A stretch of 64,000 nt of DNA from Paenarthrobacter sp. A20 (GCF_024168825.1 NZ_JALJWH010000001.1:682001-746000), one strand, 5' to 3'; shown: positions 55,924 to 64,000, counted from the stretch's first letter. Numbers and translations: made by a program. The notes: a model not told the origin generated them from the sequence alone.

Positions 55924-56837
55924 CAGTGGCCCGCCTTCGTCAGCTCGGGGGCCAGCGCGGCCGCGGCGTCTTCCACGGCGATCAGTTCCAGGAAGTGCGA
56001 CCGCATCCGTTCGCGGTTGGCTTCCCGCCCGGTGATGAGCTGGAAGGCATCCGCCGCCTGGCCGACTGCCATGCGACCGCCGTCCAGGACATCGCAGCCC
56101 TTGGCGCGTGCTTCGCGGACCAGTTGCGTTTCGATGGGGCGGTAGACGATGTCGGCCACCCAGTGGCGCGGTTCCAGCAGTTCGATGTCCAAGGGAAGAC
56201 CCGGGTGGGCCGCCATGCCGATGGGAGTGCAGTGCACCAGGCCGTCGGCGAGGGGCATGACCTGGCTCAGCTCGCTGGTGCTCCGCGGCGTGACAGTGGC
56301 TTCCGGAAAGAGCCCGCCGAGTTCGGAGGCACGTTCTGCGGCGCGGGCGGGATCCATGTCCACGAGGTCCAGCGTGCCGACGCCGGCCTTGAGGAGCGCA
56401 TAGGCAACGGCGGAGCCGGCACCGCCTGCACCGAGCTGGACCACGCGGTCCAGCTTCGCGTCCGGCAGTCCGGTGGCGAGCGCAGCGCCGAAGCCGGAGA
56501 AGTCCGTGTTGTGGCCGATCAGCCGACCGTCCTGGATGAGGACCGTATTGACGGCACCCAGGCGACGGGCGTCGTCGGAAATTTCATCAAGGTGCCCAAG
56601 CAACAGCTGCTTGCACGGGTGGGTGATGTTCAGGCCGTTGAAGCCCATGCGCTGTGCTGCGGTCAGGAGATCACCGACGGCGGTGGCCGGCAACGCGAGT
56701 TCCAACAGGTCGATGGGGCGGTACAGCAAGCGAAGGCCCTGCACATCGGCTTCACGTTCGTGCATGGGCGGCGTGAGCGAGGGCATGACGCCTTCGCCTA
56801 TGAGGCCCACCAGAACGGACTCGGCTCGGTTGCTCAT
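55923..56837 (-). CDS. qsuD: Quinate/shikimate dehydrogenase (AroE family)
   Basis: The 304-residue AroE-family enzyme has the substrate segment PSLTPPMHE, where Ser-x-Thr replaces the Ser-x-Ser of biosynthetic AroE, as in quinate dehydrogenases. NITHPCK holds the catalytic Lys, NTDFSGF follows, and the NAD loop is QLGAGGAGSAVAYALL. It should oxidise quinate or shikimate to the dehydro form for QsuB. No 3-dehydroquinate dehydratase (qsuC) is in this cluster; quinate use would need one from elsewhere. It leads the probable operon qsuD-qsuB-pcaHGBDCFIJ. Confidence 0.9.
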   Translation of the reverse strand: MSNRAESVLVGLIGEGVMPSLTPPMHEREADVQGLRLLYRPIDLLELALPATAVGDLLTAAQRMGFNGLNITHPCKQLLLGHLDEISDDARRLGAVNTVLIQDGRLIGHNTDFSGFGAALATGLPDAKLDRVVQLGAGGAGSAVAYALLKAGVGTLDLVDMDPARAAERASELGGLFPEATVTPRSTSELSQVMPLADGLVHCTPIGMAAHPGLPLDIELLEPRHWVADIVYRPIETQLVREARAKGCDVLDGGRMAVGQAADAFQLITGREANRERMRSHFLELIAVEDAAAALAPELTKAGH

Positions 56838-56942
56838 CCTAAAGCTCCTTTGACTTCAGCACCGCGGGCTTCTTGCGCTTTTCTGGGGCGCCGCCTGACC
56901 GGGTGTTATTTAGACTACTACAAGTGTTCATCTTCCGCACGC

Positions 56943-56961
56943 ATGTTCTTATCGCGAACAT
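56943..56961. promoter_or_regulatory. Inverted repeat upstream of qsuD
   Basis: ATGTTC-ttatcgc-GAACAT (56943-56961) stands about 110 bases before the qsuD start, in the 204-base gap behind the IclR gene. It has the size of an IclR-type operator. Confidence 0.45.
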
Positions 56962-56974
56962 TTGCTGGGAGCGC

Positions 56975-57042
56975 ACCCAATCAAGTCGCAGCTCAAGGCG
57001 TTATGAGGCCCTAAAACGGCTTTAACTGCGACTCAGTTGGGT
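56975..57042 (-). terminator. Long imperfect hairpin after the iclR gene
   Basis: Arms 56975-56991 and 57026-57042 pair at 14 of 17 positions (perfect over AGTCGCAG/CTGCGACT) with a 34-base loop, directly behind the stop of the minus-strand IclR gene. It fits a terminator or attenuator; the long loop makes this uncertain. Confidence 0.4.
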
Positions 57043-57812
57043 CAGCGCTGGGGCAGGCGGGCCGCGAGTTCCGCCGCAGCCTCCTGCAGAGTGGGAACGT
57101 GGGCGATGAGTTCCTCCAGGGTCAGGCGGAAGACGGGCACAGCGACGGCCACGGAGGCGAAGGCGTGGCCCTGGGAGTTCAGAACCGGCACAGCAACAGC
57201 ACGCATGCCAATCTCGTTCTCCTCATCCATCACCGCGTAGCCCTGCCGGCGTACCTGCTCGATCTCCGCCCGGAACGCGTCGCGGTCAGTGATGGAATGT
57301 TCCGTGAGTGGATCCAGGGGCAGCTCCTCCAGGAGGCGCTTCCGCTCGATCTCTTCTTCGAACGCCACAATGGCCTTGCCTACCGACGTCGTATGCAGTG
57401 CACCCAGATGGCCGGGATCGCTGGTGACGCGGAAGGTCTTGGGGCCATCCACCTTATTGACCGTCAGATGATGGTTGCCGTCGCGGACGGACAGGATGGT
57501 GGCCTCATGCGTGCGCTCGGTAACGCGCTGCAGGACCGGCAAGGCAGTGGCGGCGAAACCGTGATGATTGGAAACCCTCTGACCGAGCTGGAACACGCGC
57601 AATCCCAGGTGGTAGCGGCGGCCATCAGGCTCGTAATCCACAAAGCCGTCGCGCGTCAGCGAGCCCAGCAGGCGATAGGTGGTGCTGAACGGCAGGCTGG
57701 CGCTCCTGGCCAGGTCAGCCGCGCTTGCACCCCGCGGTTCATTGCCCAGAAGTACCAAAAGGCTTAGGGCTTTGCCGACCATGTCGGTCTTTGTGTCCTC
57801 TTTCACACTCAT
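57042..57812 (-). CDS. IclR-family transcriptional regulator (quinate/shikimate cluster)
   Basis: The 256-residue protein shows the IclR layout with HTH SAADLARSASLPFSTTYRLL, wing and the ligand domain with ALHTTSVGKAIVAF and NEIGMRAVAVPVLNSQG. It is divergent from an MHS transporter and upstream of qsuD. A perfect palindrome just in front of its start and a second imperfect copy before the transporter suggest control of both. In Corynebacterium the qsu regulator is LysR-type, so this would be a replacement. Confidence 0.9.
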   Translation of the reverse strand: MSVKEDTKTDMVGKALSLLVLLGNEPRGASAADLARSASLPFSTTYRLLGSLTRDGFVDYEPDGRRYHLGLRVFQLGQRVSNHHGFAATALPVLQRVTERTHEATILSVRDGNHHLTVNKVDGPKTFRVTSDPGHLGALHTTSVGKAIVAFEEEIERKRLLEELPLDPLTEHSITDRDAFRAEIEQVRRQGYAVMDEENEIGMRAVAVPVLNSQGHAFASVAVAVPVFRLTLEELIAHVPTLQEAAAELAARLPQR

Positions 57813-57821
57813 AGCTCGATG

Positions 57822-57840
57822 CTCTCACATAGTGAGAGCT
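57822..57840. promoter_or_regulatory. Perfect palindrome near the IclR start (candidate operator 1)
   Basis: GCTCTCAC-ata-GTGAGAGC (57822-57840) begins ten bases before the minus-strand IclR start. The eight-base arms are exact. Confidence 0.65.
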
Positions 57841-57912
57841 ATTTCTAGATGGTGGTGACATCTCTTGACAAGTGACCCCACTCACAGCCAGTATTGCTGT
57901 ATTGCACAAGTA

Positions 57913-57931
57913 GCTCTCACCATGTGGTTAC
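57913..57931. promoter_or_regulatory. Second, imperfect copy of the palindrome (candidate operator 2)
   Basis: GCTCTCAC-cat-GTGGTTAC repeats the left arm exactly and three bases of the right arm, 91 bases centre to centre from the first copy and about 85 bases before the transporter start. Confidence 0.55.
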
Positions 57932-58015
57932 TTTCGGGATGATCCGGCCGCACCTCGTTCTGGTCTTCCCTTTGAAGCTAGATCCGCGACATCGTCGTCA
58001 CAGAAGGAACCACCC

Positions 58016-59353
58016 ATGAGCCAAACAATGCCGTCAGCGACGCCAGGCACTGAAACAACCACCGGAACACCCAAGAAAGCCGCGCTTGCCAGCTTCCTGG
58101 GCAGCGCCGTCGAGTACTACGACTTCTTCATCTTCGGTTCTGCCGCGGCCCTGATCTTCCCCCACGTATTCTTCCCCTCGGCCGACGCCAACGCGGCCAT
58201 CATGTCCTTCGCAACCTTCGGCTTCGCCTATGTTGCCCGGCCCGTCGGCGCCGTGATTCTGGGTCACTTCGGCGACCGTATTGGCCGGCAGAAGGTCCTG
58301 ATGTTCACGCTGGTCCTGATGGGCGCAGCCACGTTCGTCATCGGCTGCCTCCCGGACTTCAAGACCATTGGCTGGTGGGCGCCCGTCCTGCTGGTCCTTG
58401 CCCGTCTTTGCCAAGGTCTTTCCGCGGCCGGCGAGCAAGCCGGCGCTTCCTCCATGACCCTTGAACACGCCCCGGACAACCGCCGCTCCTTCTTCACCTC
58501 CTGGACCCTTACCGGCACCCAGGGTGGCCAAATCCTGGCGGCACTGGTGTTCATCCCTGTGGTGGCACTGCCGGATGAGATCAAGTACGGCATCGGCTGG
58601 CGCATTCCGTTCTGGCTCAGCGCAGTGGTTGTCCTGGTGGCCTTCTTCATCCGCCGCACCCTCCACGAGCCGCCGGCCTTCGCGGAAGCCAAGAAGAACA
58701 ATGAGATCTCCAAGCTCCCCGTTGCCGATCTCCTGCGGCTGCACTGGCGCGATGTTCTCCGCGTGGTCTGCTGCGCCTTCATCGCCGCAGTCAGCACTGT
58801 CTTTGGAACCCTGGCCATCAAGTACGCCCAGGATGTTGCCGGCGTCAACAGCACCATCACGCTCTGGCTGGTGGTCGCAGCAAACGTTGTTGCCCTGGGA
58901 ACCCAGCCCCTGTTCGGCATGCTCGCGGACAAGATCGGCCGGAAGCCCGTCTTCATCTACGGAGCCTTCGCCAGCGCCATCATGACTCCGGTGTTCCTGC
59001 TGACCCTCGAGTCGGGCATGGTGCCGCTCATGTTCCTCGTCTCCGTGGTGTTCTTCTCCTTCGGATACGCCGCAGCAAACGCAGTATGGCCGTCCTTCTA
59101 CGGTGAAATGTTCAGCACCAAGGTCCGCTTCTCCGGTCTGGCCATCGGCACGCAGCTCGGCTTCCTCATGGCAGGCTTCGCCCCGGCCATCGTCACCGCG
59201 CTGGGCGGAACCAAGCCCGGCGGATGGGTTCAGATCTCCATCTTCACCGCAGTCATCTGTGTGATCGCAGCCGTCTCAGCGATGACGGCCCGCGAGTCCG
59301 CAAAGACACCCACAGCAGAGCTCGGCCTTCACAAGCAAGCCCAGCACGCCTAA
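58016..59353 (+). CDS. MFS transporter, MHS family (probable quinate/shikimate or aromatic acid uptake)
   Basis: The 445-residue carrier has twelve helices and MHS motifs: FLGSAVEYYDFFIFG, ARPVGAVILGHFGDRIGRQK and ARLCQGLSAAGEQAGASSM. The second half repeats LADKIGRKPVF. It is related to, but clearly different from, the MHS protein at 40083-41450. Divergence from the IclR regulator and closeness to qsuD-qsuB make quinate, shikimate or protocatechuate the likely cargo. GAAGGA precedes the ATG. Confidence 0.9.
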   Translation: MSQTMPSATPGTETTTGTPKKAALASFLGSAVEYYDFFIFGSAAALIFPHVFFPSADANAAIMSFATFGFAYVARPVGAVILGHFGDRIGRQKVLMFTLVLMGAATFVIGCLPDFKTIGWWAPVLLVLARLCQGLSAAGEQAGASSMTLEHAPDNRRSFFTSWTLTGTQGGQILAALVFIPVVALPDEIKYGIGWRIPFWLSAVVVLVAFFIRRTLHEPPAFAEAKKNNEISKLPVADLLRLHWRDVLRVVCCAFIAAVSTVFGTLAIKYAQDVAGVNSTITLWLVVAANVVALGTQPLFGMLADKIGRKPVFIYGAFASAIMTPVFLLTLESGMVPLMFLVSVVFFSFGYAAANAVWPSFYGEMFSTKVRFSGLAIGTQLGFLMAGFAPAIVTALGGTKPGGWVQISIFTAVICVIAAVSAMTARESAKTPTAELGLHKQAQHA

Positions 59354-59392
59354 GCCTGACGCTCCAGCCCGCTTTGTCTGGTCTGGAGCACG

Positions 59393-59428
59393 GAAAGCCC
59401 GGGATGTCACCTGACATTCCGGGCTTTT
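59393..59428 (+). terminator. Rho-independent terminator after the MHS transporter
   Basis: GAAAGCCCGGGATGTCA pairs with TGACATTCCGGGCTTTT around two bases, with one mismatch and a terminal T-run, 40 bases after the stop. Confidence 0.85.
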
Positions 59429-59497
59429 CGCTGTGCCTGAGACGCGACAGGCCGAGACAACTGGGACGGAGCGCGCCGCGCCACCTGAGAGGAGCGT

Positions 59498-61375
59498 CTA
59501 ACTGTCCTGCGCGTTGAACCTGTACATGAAGGCGGCCATGGCATCACGATTGACGGGCGTCAGGGGCCGGAAAGTGCGGTCATCCCAGCCGGTGCTGATC
59601 TCCGTGGACGCCAACCACGCGATCTCCTTGTAGAACTGGGCGTTGGCCGGGACATCCACGAACGGGGAAGCGGCTGGCGGAACGAAGTCCGTGACCTTGG
59701 AGAAGCGGTACAGGAACGCGGCCATGGCATCCCGGTTGACAGGCTGCAAAGGCCGGAACGTCTGGTCCGGCCAGCCACCCGAGATCTTGGTTGACGCCAG
59801 CCACGCGATCTCCTTGTAGAACTGGCTGGTGGTCGGAACGTCCACGAACGGCGACGAAGCCGGGGGCGAGAAGGCGGGTTGCCCTGCCAGTCGATAAAGG
59901 AACGCCGCCATGGCATCACGGTTCACAGGAAGGAAGGGGCGGTACGTAGCGTCAGGCCAACCCTTGGAGATACCAGTGGATGCCATCCAGCTGATCTGGT
60001 GGTCGAACGGCTGCCCCTCAACGATGTCCGCGAACCGCGTGGGCGACCAGTAGGTAAGGTCGGCACTTGTCTGCGCGCCGCTGGTCACGGCAATCTCCTT
60101 CGCTTCCGGCTCTTCAGCCACATTTCCGGAGAAGGTGGTGCCGGCCAACCGGACGTTGGTGGTGTTGCCCCGGAGACGGTACGAACCCGTAGTCAGCCCG
60201 GTGATCTCGTAGCGTCCTTGGGCATCCGTGACAGCCTTTCGGGTGCTTAGCGAACTATCGCGCGTGTAAGCCTCTACTACCGAGAACGGCAAAGGATGGG
60301 CTTGCTGGTCGCGGAGCGTCCCTGTAATGGTTCCACCATTGGTGGCAGTGAAGTCGAATCGTGTCTTTTCCTCATTTCCGGCGAGTGTGATGACCTGCGC
60401 GGCGTCAGCACCCTCATGCTCAAGGACTCCGCTGTAGAACTGCCCCTCGAAAGCCCTCCGCCCCGTGAAGATGTCCAAACCGAGCTTGTATTGTCCCGGC
60501 GCCAGGCCACTGACCGTGTAGCTTGTTCCGGTCTGGCCTACGATGATCTCCTTCACGACGTTTCCGTCCAGGTCCCACACGGAAATCTGGTGGCTTATGG
60601 TTCCAGCCGAAGGCCAAGGCCCGTCCACATACCCGCTGATGCTGGCTCCTGCGTCAGCGGTCATCGTGGCGTTCCAGACGTCCTGTTCCCCTGTGATGGA
60701 GACAGTTTCTGCTTCAGCGAAAGACGCGCCACCGCCATACCAAGCGGGCAGGACACCCCCGGTGACTCGAATTTTGTAGTCTCCGCTGGGGAGGCCCCGG
60801 AGATCATAGTTGCCGGTGGAGTCTGGGTATTCGGATGCTGCGACACCGCCCGAGGCGTCGATGGCCTCCACTTTCACCGTATTCGTGTCGACGTGGAAGG
60901 GCATGTCGACCCTGCCTTGGATCCGGCCGCCACCCATACGCAGGTCAATTCCGGTGACAGACTGCCCCTCATTGACCAGCACGGGAACAAAGGTGTCGAA
61001 GTTTGAGCCGCCGTAGATTTCCTCGGGAAACCACGCGGCCTGGCTGGAATGGAAATAGATCTTGTATTCCCCCGCCGGCACGCCAGGAATTGTGTACGTA
61101 CCATCGAGGTTCACCGTTCCCATCGGAACGGTGGAGGACGGGTTATAGAGATTGATGGCCCAAACGGCCACCTCGCCCAGGTCCACTCCCGAACGGACGG
61201 AAATGGTTCCGCTGATCGAACCGCCCGTCGTGCTGCTGAGCGTATCCACACGAACGGCACCGGGGCCCGAGCCAATGGCGTGCGCCGGAACCATTCCCAA
61301 CACCAACGAAGCAAGCAGTGTTGCCATCATCGCCAGGACAGCCACACGCCAACGCCGGATCCTCAAAAAAGACAC
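59498..61375 (-). CDS. Secreted S-layer-homology protein with carboxypeptidase-regulatory-like repeats
   Basis: The protein of about 625 residues begins with a signal peptide (MSFLRIRRWRVAVLAMMATL, cleavage after AHA). Five or so beta-sandwich repeats of the carboxypeptidase-regulatory/CNA-B kind follow, each with a DGTYTIPGVPAGEYK-like core. The C-terminal 190 residues hold three SLH repeats (FADIVEGQPFDHQISWMAST, FVDVPTTSQFYKEIAWLAST, FVDVPANAQFYKEIAWLAST), each ending RDAMAAFLYR. It is probably attached to the cell wall. GTG 61375 follows GGGGGA; an ATG at 61393 would add six residues. The partner gene upstream encodes the metalloprotease. Confidence 0.88.
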   Translation of the reverse strand: MSFLRIRRWRVAVLAMMATLLASLVLGMVPAHAIGSGPGAVRVDTLSSTTGGSISGTISVRSGVDLGEVAVWAINLYNPSSTVPMGTVNLDGTYTIPGVPAGEYKIYFHSSQAAWFPEEIYGGSNFDTFVPVLVNEGQSVTGIDLRMGGGRIQGRVDMPFHVDTNTVKVEAIDASGGVAASEYPDSTGNYDLRGLPSGDYKIRVTGGVLPAWYGGGASFAEAETVSITGEQDVWNATMTADAGASISGYVDGPWPSAGTISHQISVWDLDGNVVKEIIVGQTGTSYTVSGLAPGQYKLGLDIFTGRRAFEGQFYSGVLEHEGADAAQVITLAGNEEKTRFDFTATNGGTITGTLRDQQAHPLPFSVVEAYTRDSSLSTRKAVTDAQGRYEITGLTTGSYRLRGNTTNVRLAGTTFSGNVAEEPEAKEIAVTSGAQTSADLTYWSPTRFADIVEGQPFDHQISWMASTGISKGWPDATYRPFLPVNRDAMAAFLYRLAGQPAFSPPASSPFVDVPTTSQFYKEIAWLASTKISGGWPDQTFRPLQPVNRDAMAAFLYRFSKVTDFVPPAASPFVDVPANAQFYKEIAWLASTEISTGWDDRTFRPLTPVNRDAMAAFMYRFNAQDS

Positions 61376-61485
61376 GGATTCCCCCAAGATCAAGAGTGGA
61401 TCGCCGTCCTCATCGCAGCGAATACGGCAATGCTAACGTTCGCCTCCGACAGAAATGGAATCCGTGTCTCAGCTACGACAGATAG

Positions 61486-64000
61486 CTACCGCGGGTTCAG
61501 CGCCACCGGTTTGAACGCGCCCCGGCCCGTCCCGGAGTACATCAACAACGTCCCGTCCCCTGCGACGCCCACCAGGGACGGATCGCCTGTACCGGTAAAC
61601 GCGTTGCCGATGGCCGCGAAGGTGGTGAACATGTTCCAGCCCGAGCCCAAGTACTGCCGGGCGAGGAAACCTCCGCTGCCGTTGCCCGGGTAGAGCCAAA
61701 GTGCGCCGTCAGTCCCCCGAGCCAGCACGTCTTCGCTGCCATCGCCGTTGAAGTCGCTGCCCTGCATCACCGCGTTGAAGATGTTCCAGCCGGTACCGAT
61801 CTGTCGCCACGGCTGGAATCCGCCCGCACCGTTGCCCGGGTACAACCACATGCTGCCGTCAGCGGCCCTCGCCAAAATATCGGCGCGGCCATCACCCGAA
61901 AAATCGCCGGGTGCCAGCAGTTCCGTGAACCCTTGCCATCCCGTCCCGATCTGCTTGCGGGCCAGGAATTGTCCCTTCCCGTCGGTTGGATAAAGCCACA
62001 GCGTCCCATCGGAGGCCCTCGCCACGAGATCCGGGTGCTTATCGCCGTCGAAATCCCCGGCACTGAGTACCGCCGTGAAGACGTTCCAGCCCGTCCCGAG
62101 CTGCACGCGCGGCAGGAAGCCACCCGACCCGTTGCCTGGGTAGAGCCACAGGACGCCGTTGGTGCCACGCGCCAGGACGTCAGCGACAGCATCGCCGTCG
62201 AAATCCCCCGCCTCCCACACTTGGCTGAAGTGGTTCCAGCCGGTTCCAATTGCCAGGCGGTCCGCGAAGCCGGCACCGTCACCCGGGTACAGGATCATGG
62301 ACGCGCCCGCGAGGACGTCAGCACGCTGATCGCCCGTCAGGTCCTGCCCTCCGACGATGTCACCGGCGCTGTTCCAACCACTTCCGACGGCGGCACGCGG
62401 CAGGAAGCCGCCCCCACCATCGCCGGGGTAGACATAAAGCGTGCCGTCAGCAGCGCGGGCAAGGAGCCCGCCGGACCCGCCACCGAAGGAACCGGCAGGG
62501 GCGAGGCTGTTGAACGAATCCCAGCCCTGGCCGGCCAGCACCCTGGCAAGGAAACCACCCGAGCCGTTGCCCGGGTAGAGCCACAGGCGACCGTCCGTAT
62601 CGGAGGCGATCACGTCCGCGCGACCATCGCCGTTGAAGTCACCCGGAGCTACTAACTGGGTGAAGCCCTGCCATCCGATGCCAACCTGGCTTCTGGGCAG
62701 GAATCCGCCCTTCCCGTTGCCCGGGTAGAGCCACAGGGCACCGTCGCTGCTGCGTGCCAGAATGTCCGCAAAGCCATCCCCAGTGAAATCGGAAGTGCCC
62801 AGCACTGCGTTGAAAATATCCCAGCCGGAGCCGATCCGCACCGAATCCTCCAGGCGGTTCCCGGGCAGGCCCGCGAAAAGGAGCAAGGAGCCGTCGGCTT
62901 CGCGGGAAATGACATCGGCGAGTTTGTCGCCGTCGAAATCACCTGCTGAGAACCGCATTCGCGTCTTGAGCTTGGGATCGGCGTTGATGGTGACCGTCGC
63001 CGAGGTCGACGTGACGGAATTGATGGTCACCTTGGTACCCGTGTAGGTGGTGAACGTGCTGCCGGCCTGCCACGCGTGGTTCTTTGCGTAGTAGGGCTCA
63101 GTGAACGGAACGGTCGACGGCATGAGGATCAGTGACGAGGCAATGGTGGCCCCGCCGCGCTGGACGATTTTGACGCCCTTGTTACCGCTCTGCGTCGATG
63201 CCGAGAGGTAGTTGTCGTAGCCCACCGGTTGCCGAAGTTCCAGGTAATAGACCTCGCGGCTGATGGGATCCGTGAACTTGATGGCCCGCTGCGCCTCAGT
63301 GCCGCCCCATGGTTTGAGGGTGTAGCTCTTGACCCCCGTGGCAACGCCCACGTCTCGGATTTCGTCGCCGCGGCCCAGCCCGGCGAAGTCCCACAGCGTG
63401 GAACTCACCACGGGCGAGGCGTACTGCGCTGCACCCATGATGTCCGTGGTGTCGCCGTACTCGCGGATGTAGCAGGAAGAGTCGGTGAAACGCCCGTTGC
63501 TGTCCACCCCAATGTCGGAAGCACCGCTGCGGCACTGCAGCGCATCGGCGTGCATCAAGCCGATCACGTGACCGAATTCGTGGCTCATCACATTGTTGGA
63601 GAAGTTGCTGATCTGCGGCATCAGGACGCGACCACTGTAGCTGCCGCTGCTGTAGCCGGCGCCCAGCGCATTCCCGGACAGCGTGGCCGTGGGAACGAAG
63701 ATCACCAACGCCGTGTAAGGGCTCGCGGACCACTTCAGCTCACTGGTGATGGTGGACATGATGGTGCTGTAACTGTCCGTGGACTTCGCCTTGGACTGGT
63801 GCCCGGCCACCTTGCTGGCAACGGACATGGACAGCTTGTTGGCCGTCATCGCTTTCCAGTAGCTGCTGGTCGCAGCCACGGCCTGCTCGGCACCCGCCAT
63901 CGAAACCGGGTTGGTGTTGTCCGCCAGCTTGGCCGTCACCAGGCGGACGCGGATATCTCCGCCCGGGCCGGCGGCCAGCGCCCCGTCGCGGAGGAGGGAG
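61486..64000 (-). CDS. Secreted metalloprotease with FG-GAP/VCBS repeats; N-terminus beyond the window
   Basis: About 838 codons are visible and the frame is open to base 64000, so the start and any signal peptide lie to the right. The zinc motif HEFGHVIGLMH (63550-63582) is that of reprolysin/metzincin-like proteases. After a beta domain, ten to eleven repeats of about 45 residues run to the end, most with GDFNGDGRADV-type calcium-binding loops followed by LWLYPGNGxGGF and GTGWxxF. One repeat near 62470-62510 has GSFGGGSGGLL and has lost the acidic loop, and another is shortened (near 62280). It sits just upstream of the SLH gene, with a 110-base gap. Confidence 0.9.
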   Translation of the reverse strand, partial: SLLRDGALAAGPGGDIRVRLVTAKLADNTNPVSMAGAEQAVAATSSYWKAMTANKLSMSVASKVAGHQSKAKSTDSYSTIMSTITSELKWSASPYTALVIFVPTATLSGNALGAGYSSGSYSGRVLMPQISNFSNNVMSHEFGHVIGLMHADALQCRSGASDIGVDSNGRFTDSSCYIREYGDTTDIMGAAQYASPVVSSTLWDFAGLGRGDEIRDVGVATGVKSYTLKPWGGTEAQRAIKFTDPISREVYYLELRQPVGYDNYLSASTQSGNKGVKIVQRGGATIASSLILMPSTVPFTEPYYAKNHAWQAGSTFTTYTGTKVTINSVTSTSATVTINADPKLKTRMRFSAGDFDGDKLADVISREADGSLLLFAGLPGNRLEDSVRIGSGWDIFNAVLGTSDFTGDGFADILARSSDGALWLYPGNGKGGFLPRSQVGIGWQGFTQLVAPGDFNGDGRADVIASDTDGRLWLYPGNGSGGFLARVLAGQGWDSFNSLAPAGSFGGGSGGLLARAADGTLYVYPGDGGGGFLPRAAVGSGWNSAGDIVGGQDLTGDQRADVLAGASMILYPGDGAGFADRLAIGTGWNHFSQVWEAGDFDGDAVADVLARGTNGVLWLYPGNGSGGFLPRVQLGTGWNVFTAVLSAGDFDGDKHPDLVARASDGTLWLYPTDGKGQFLARKQIGTGWQGFTELLAPGDFSGDGRADILARAADGSMWLYPGNGAGGFQPWRQIGTGWNIFNAVMQGSDFNGDGSEDVLARGTDGALWLYPGNGSGGFLARQYLGSGWNMFTTFAAIGNAFTGTGDPSLVGVAGDGTLLMYSGTGRGAFKPVALNPR

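Noticed and set aside
57865..57897. TTGACA followed by TATTGC as a sigma-70 promoter of the MHS transporter
   Set aside because: The spacing of 21 bases is too long; the transporter promoter was left unassigned.
61933..62655. A 240-codon plus-strand frame across the FG-GAP repeats
   Set aside because: It exists because the repeats on the other strand avoid stops in this frame; the translation is periodic and unlike known proteins.
61486..63000. Periodic sequence suggesting a CRISPR or tandem DNA repeat
   Set aside because: The periodicity comes from protein repeats of about 45 residues that are divergent in DNA; there are no identical short repeats with unique spacers.

Overview
The window is GC-rich, densely coded actinobacterial chromosome. 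Gene content, frequent GTG starts, overlapping stop/start junctions and the three-gene pnt transhydrogenase fit the Arthrobacter/Paenarthrobacter group of Micrococcaceae (inferred from recognised families, not from a database search). I recognised no rRNA, tRNA, insertion sequence, CRISPR array or prophage.

Layout. 1-2541: the 5' four-fifths of gcvP on the minus strand behind a tandem glycine riboswitch. 2616-9646: a divergent unit with a PucR-type regulator and a four-gene operon (ureohydrolase, NCS1 permease, aldehyde dehydrogenase, covalent-flavin oxidase), probably for a guanidino compound. 9816-19988: housekeeping and miscellaneous genes (mscL, a membrane-linked ACT-domain protein, pntA1-pntA2-pntB, an FMN reductase, a HAD phosphatase, a DUF1508 protein, an F420-oxidoreductase-like protein, two VOC proteins and a PaaX-type regulator).

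20010-59353 is a continuous aromatic-acid catabolic region of about 39 kb. (a) 20010-28212, minus strand: a CoA-thioester route with a benzoate-CoA-ligase-like enzyme, a fused salicylyl-CoA/2-aminobenzoyl-CoA-type monooxygenase-oxidoreductase, two thioesterases, a mono-cupin, an FAH-family hydrolase and an AAHS transporter. (b) 28349-45880: a phenylpropionate/cinnamate pathway, with hcaE-C-D-F-B making the dihydroxylated ring, mhpA hydroxylating 3-hydroxyphenylpropionate, and mhpB-C-D-E-F carrying meta cleavage to pyruvate, acetaldehyde and acetyl-CoA. (c) 46329-53995: pcaHGBDCFIJ plus a PcaR-like IclR regulator, the whole protocatechuate beta-ketoadipate pathway. (d) 54049-59353: quinate/shikimate conversion to protocatechuate (qsuD, qsuB), an IclR regulator and an MHS-type transporter. 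Together the region looks like a specialisation for plant-derived aromatics, with several IclR/XRE/PaaX regulators and palindromic operator candidates.

59498-64000: two probable cell-surface proteins, an SLH-domain protein with carboxypeptidase-regulatory-like repeats and a zinc metalloprotease with FG-GAP/VCBS repeats that runs off the right edge. The most interesting candidate systems are the CoA-thioester aromatic operon without a conventional gentisate dioxygenase, and the PucR-controlled ureohydrolase/oxidase operon. Intergenic gaps not listed are under about 200 bases, and I saw nothing firm in them.
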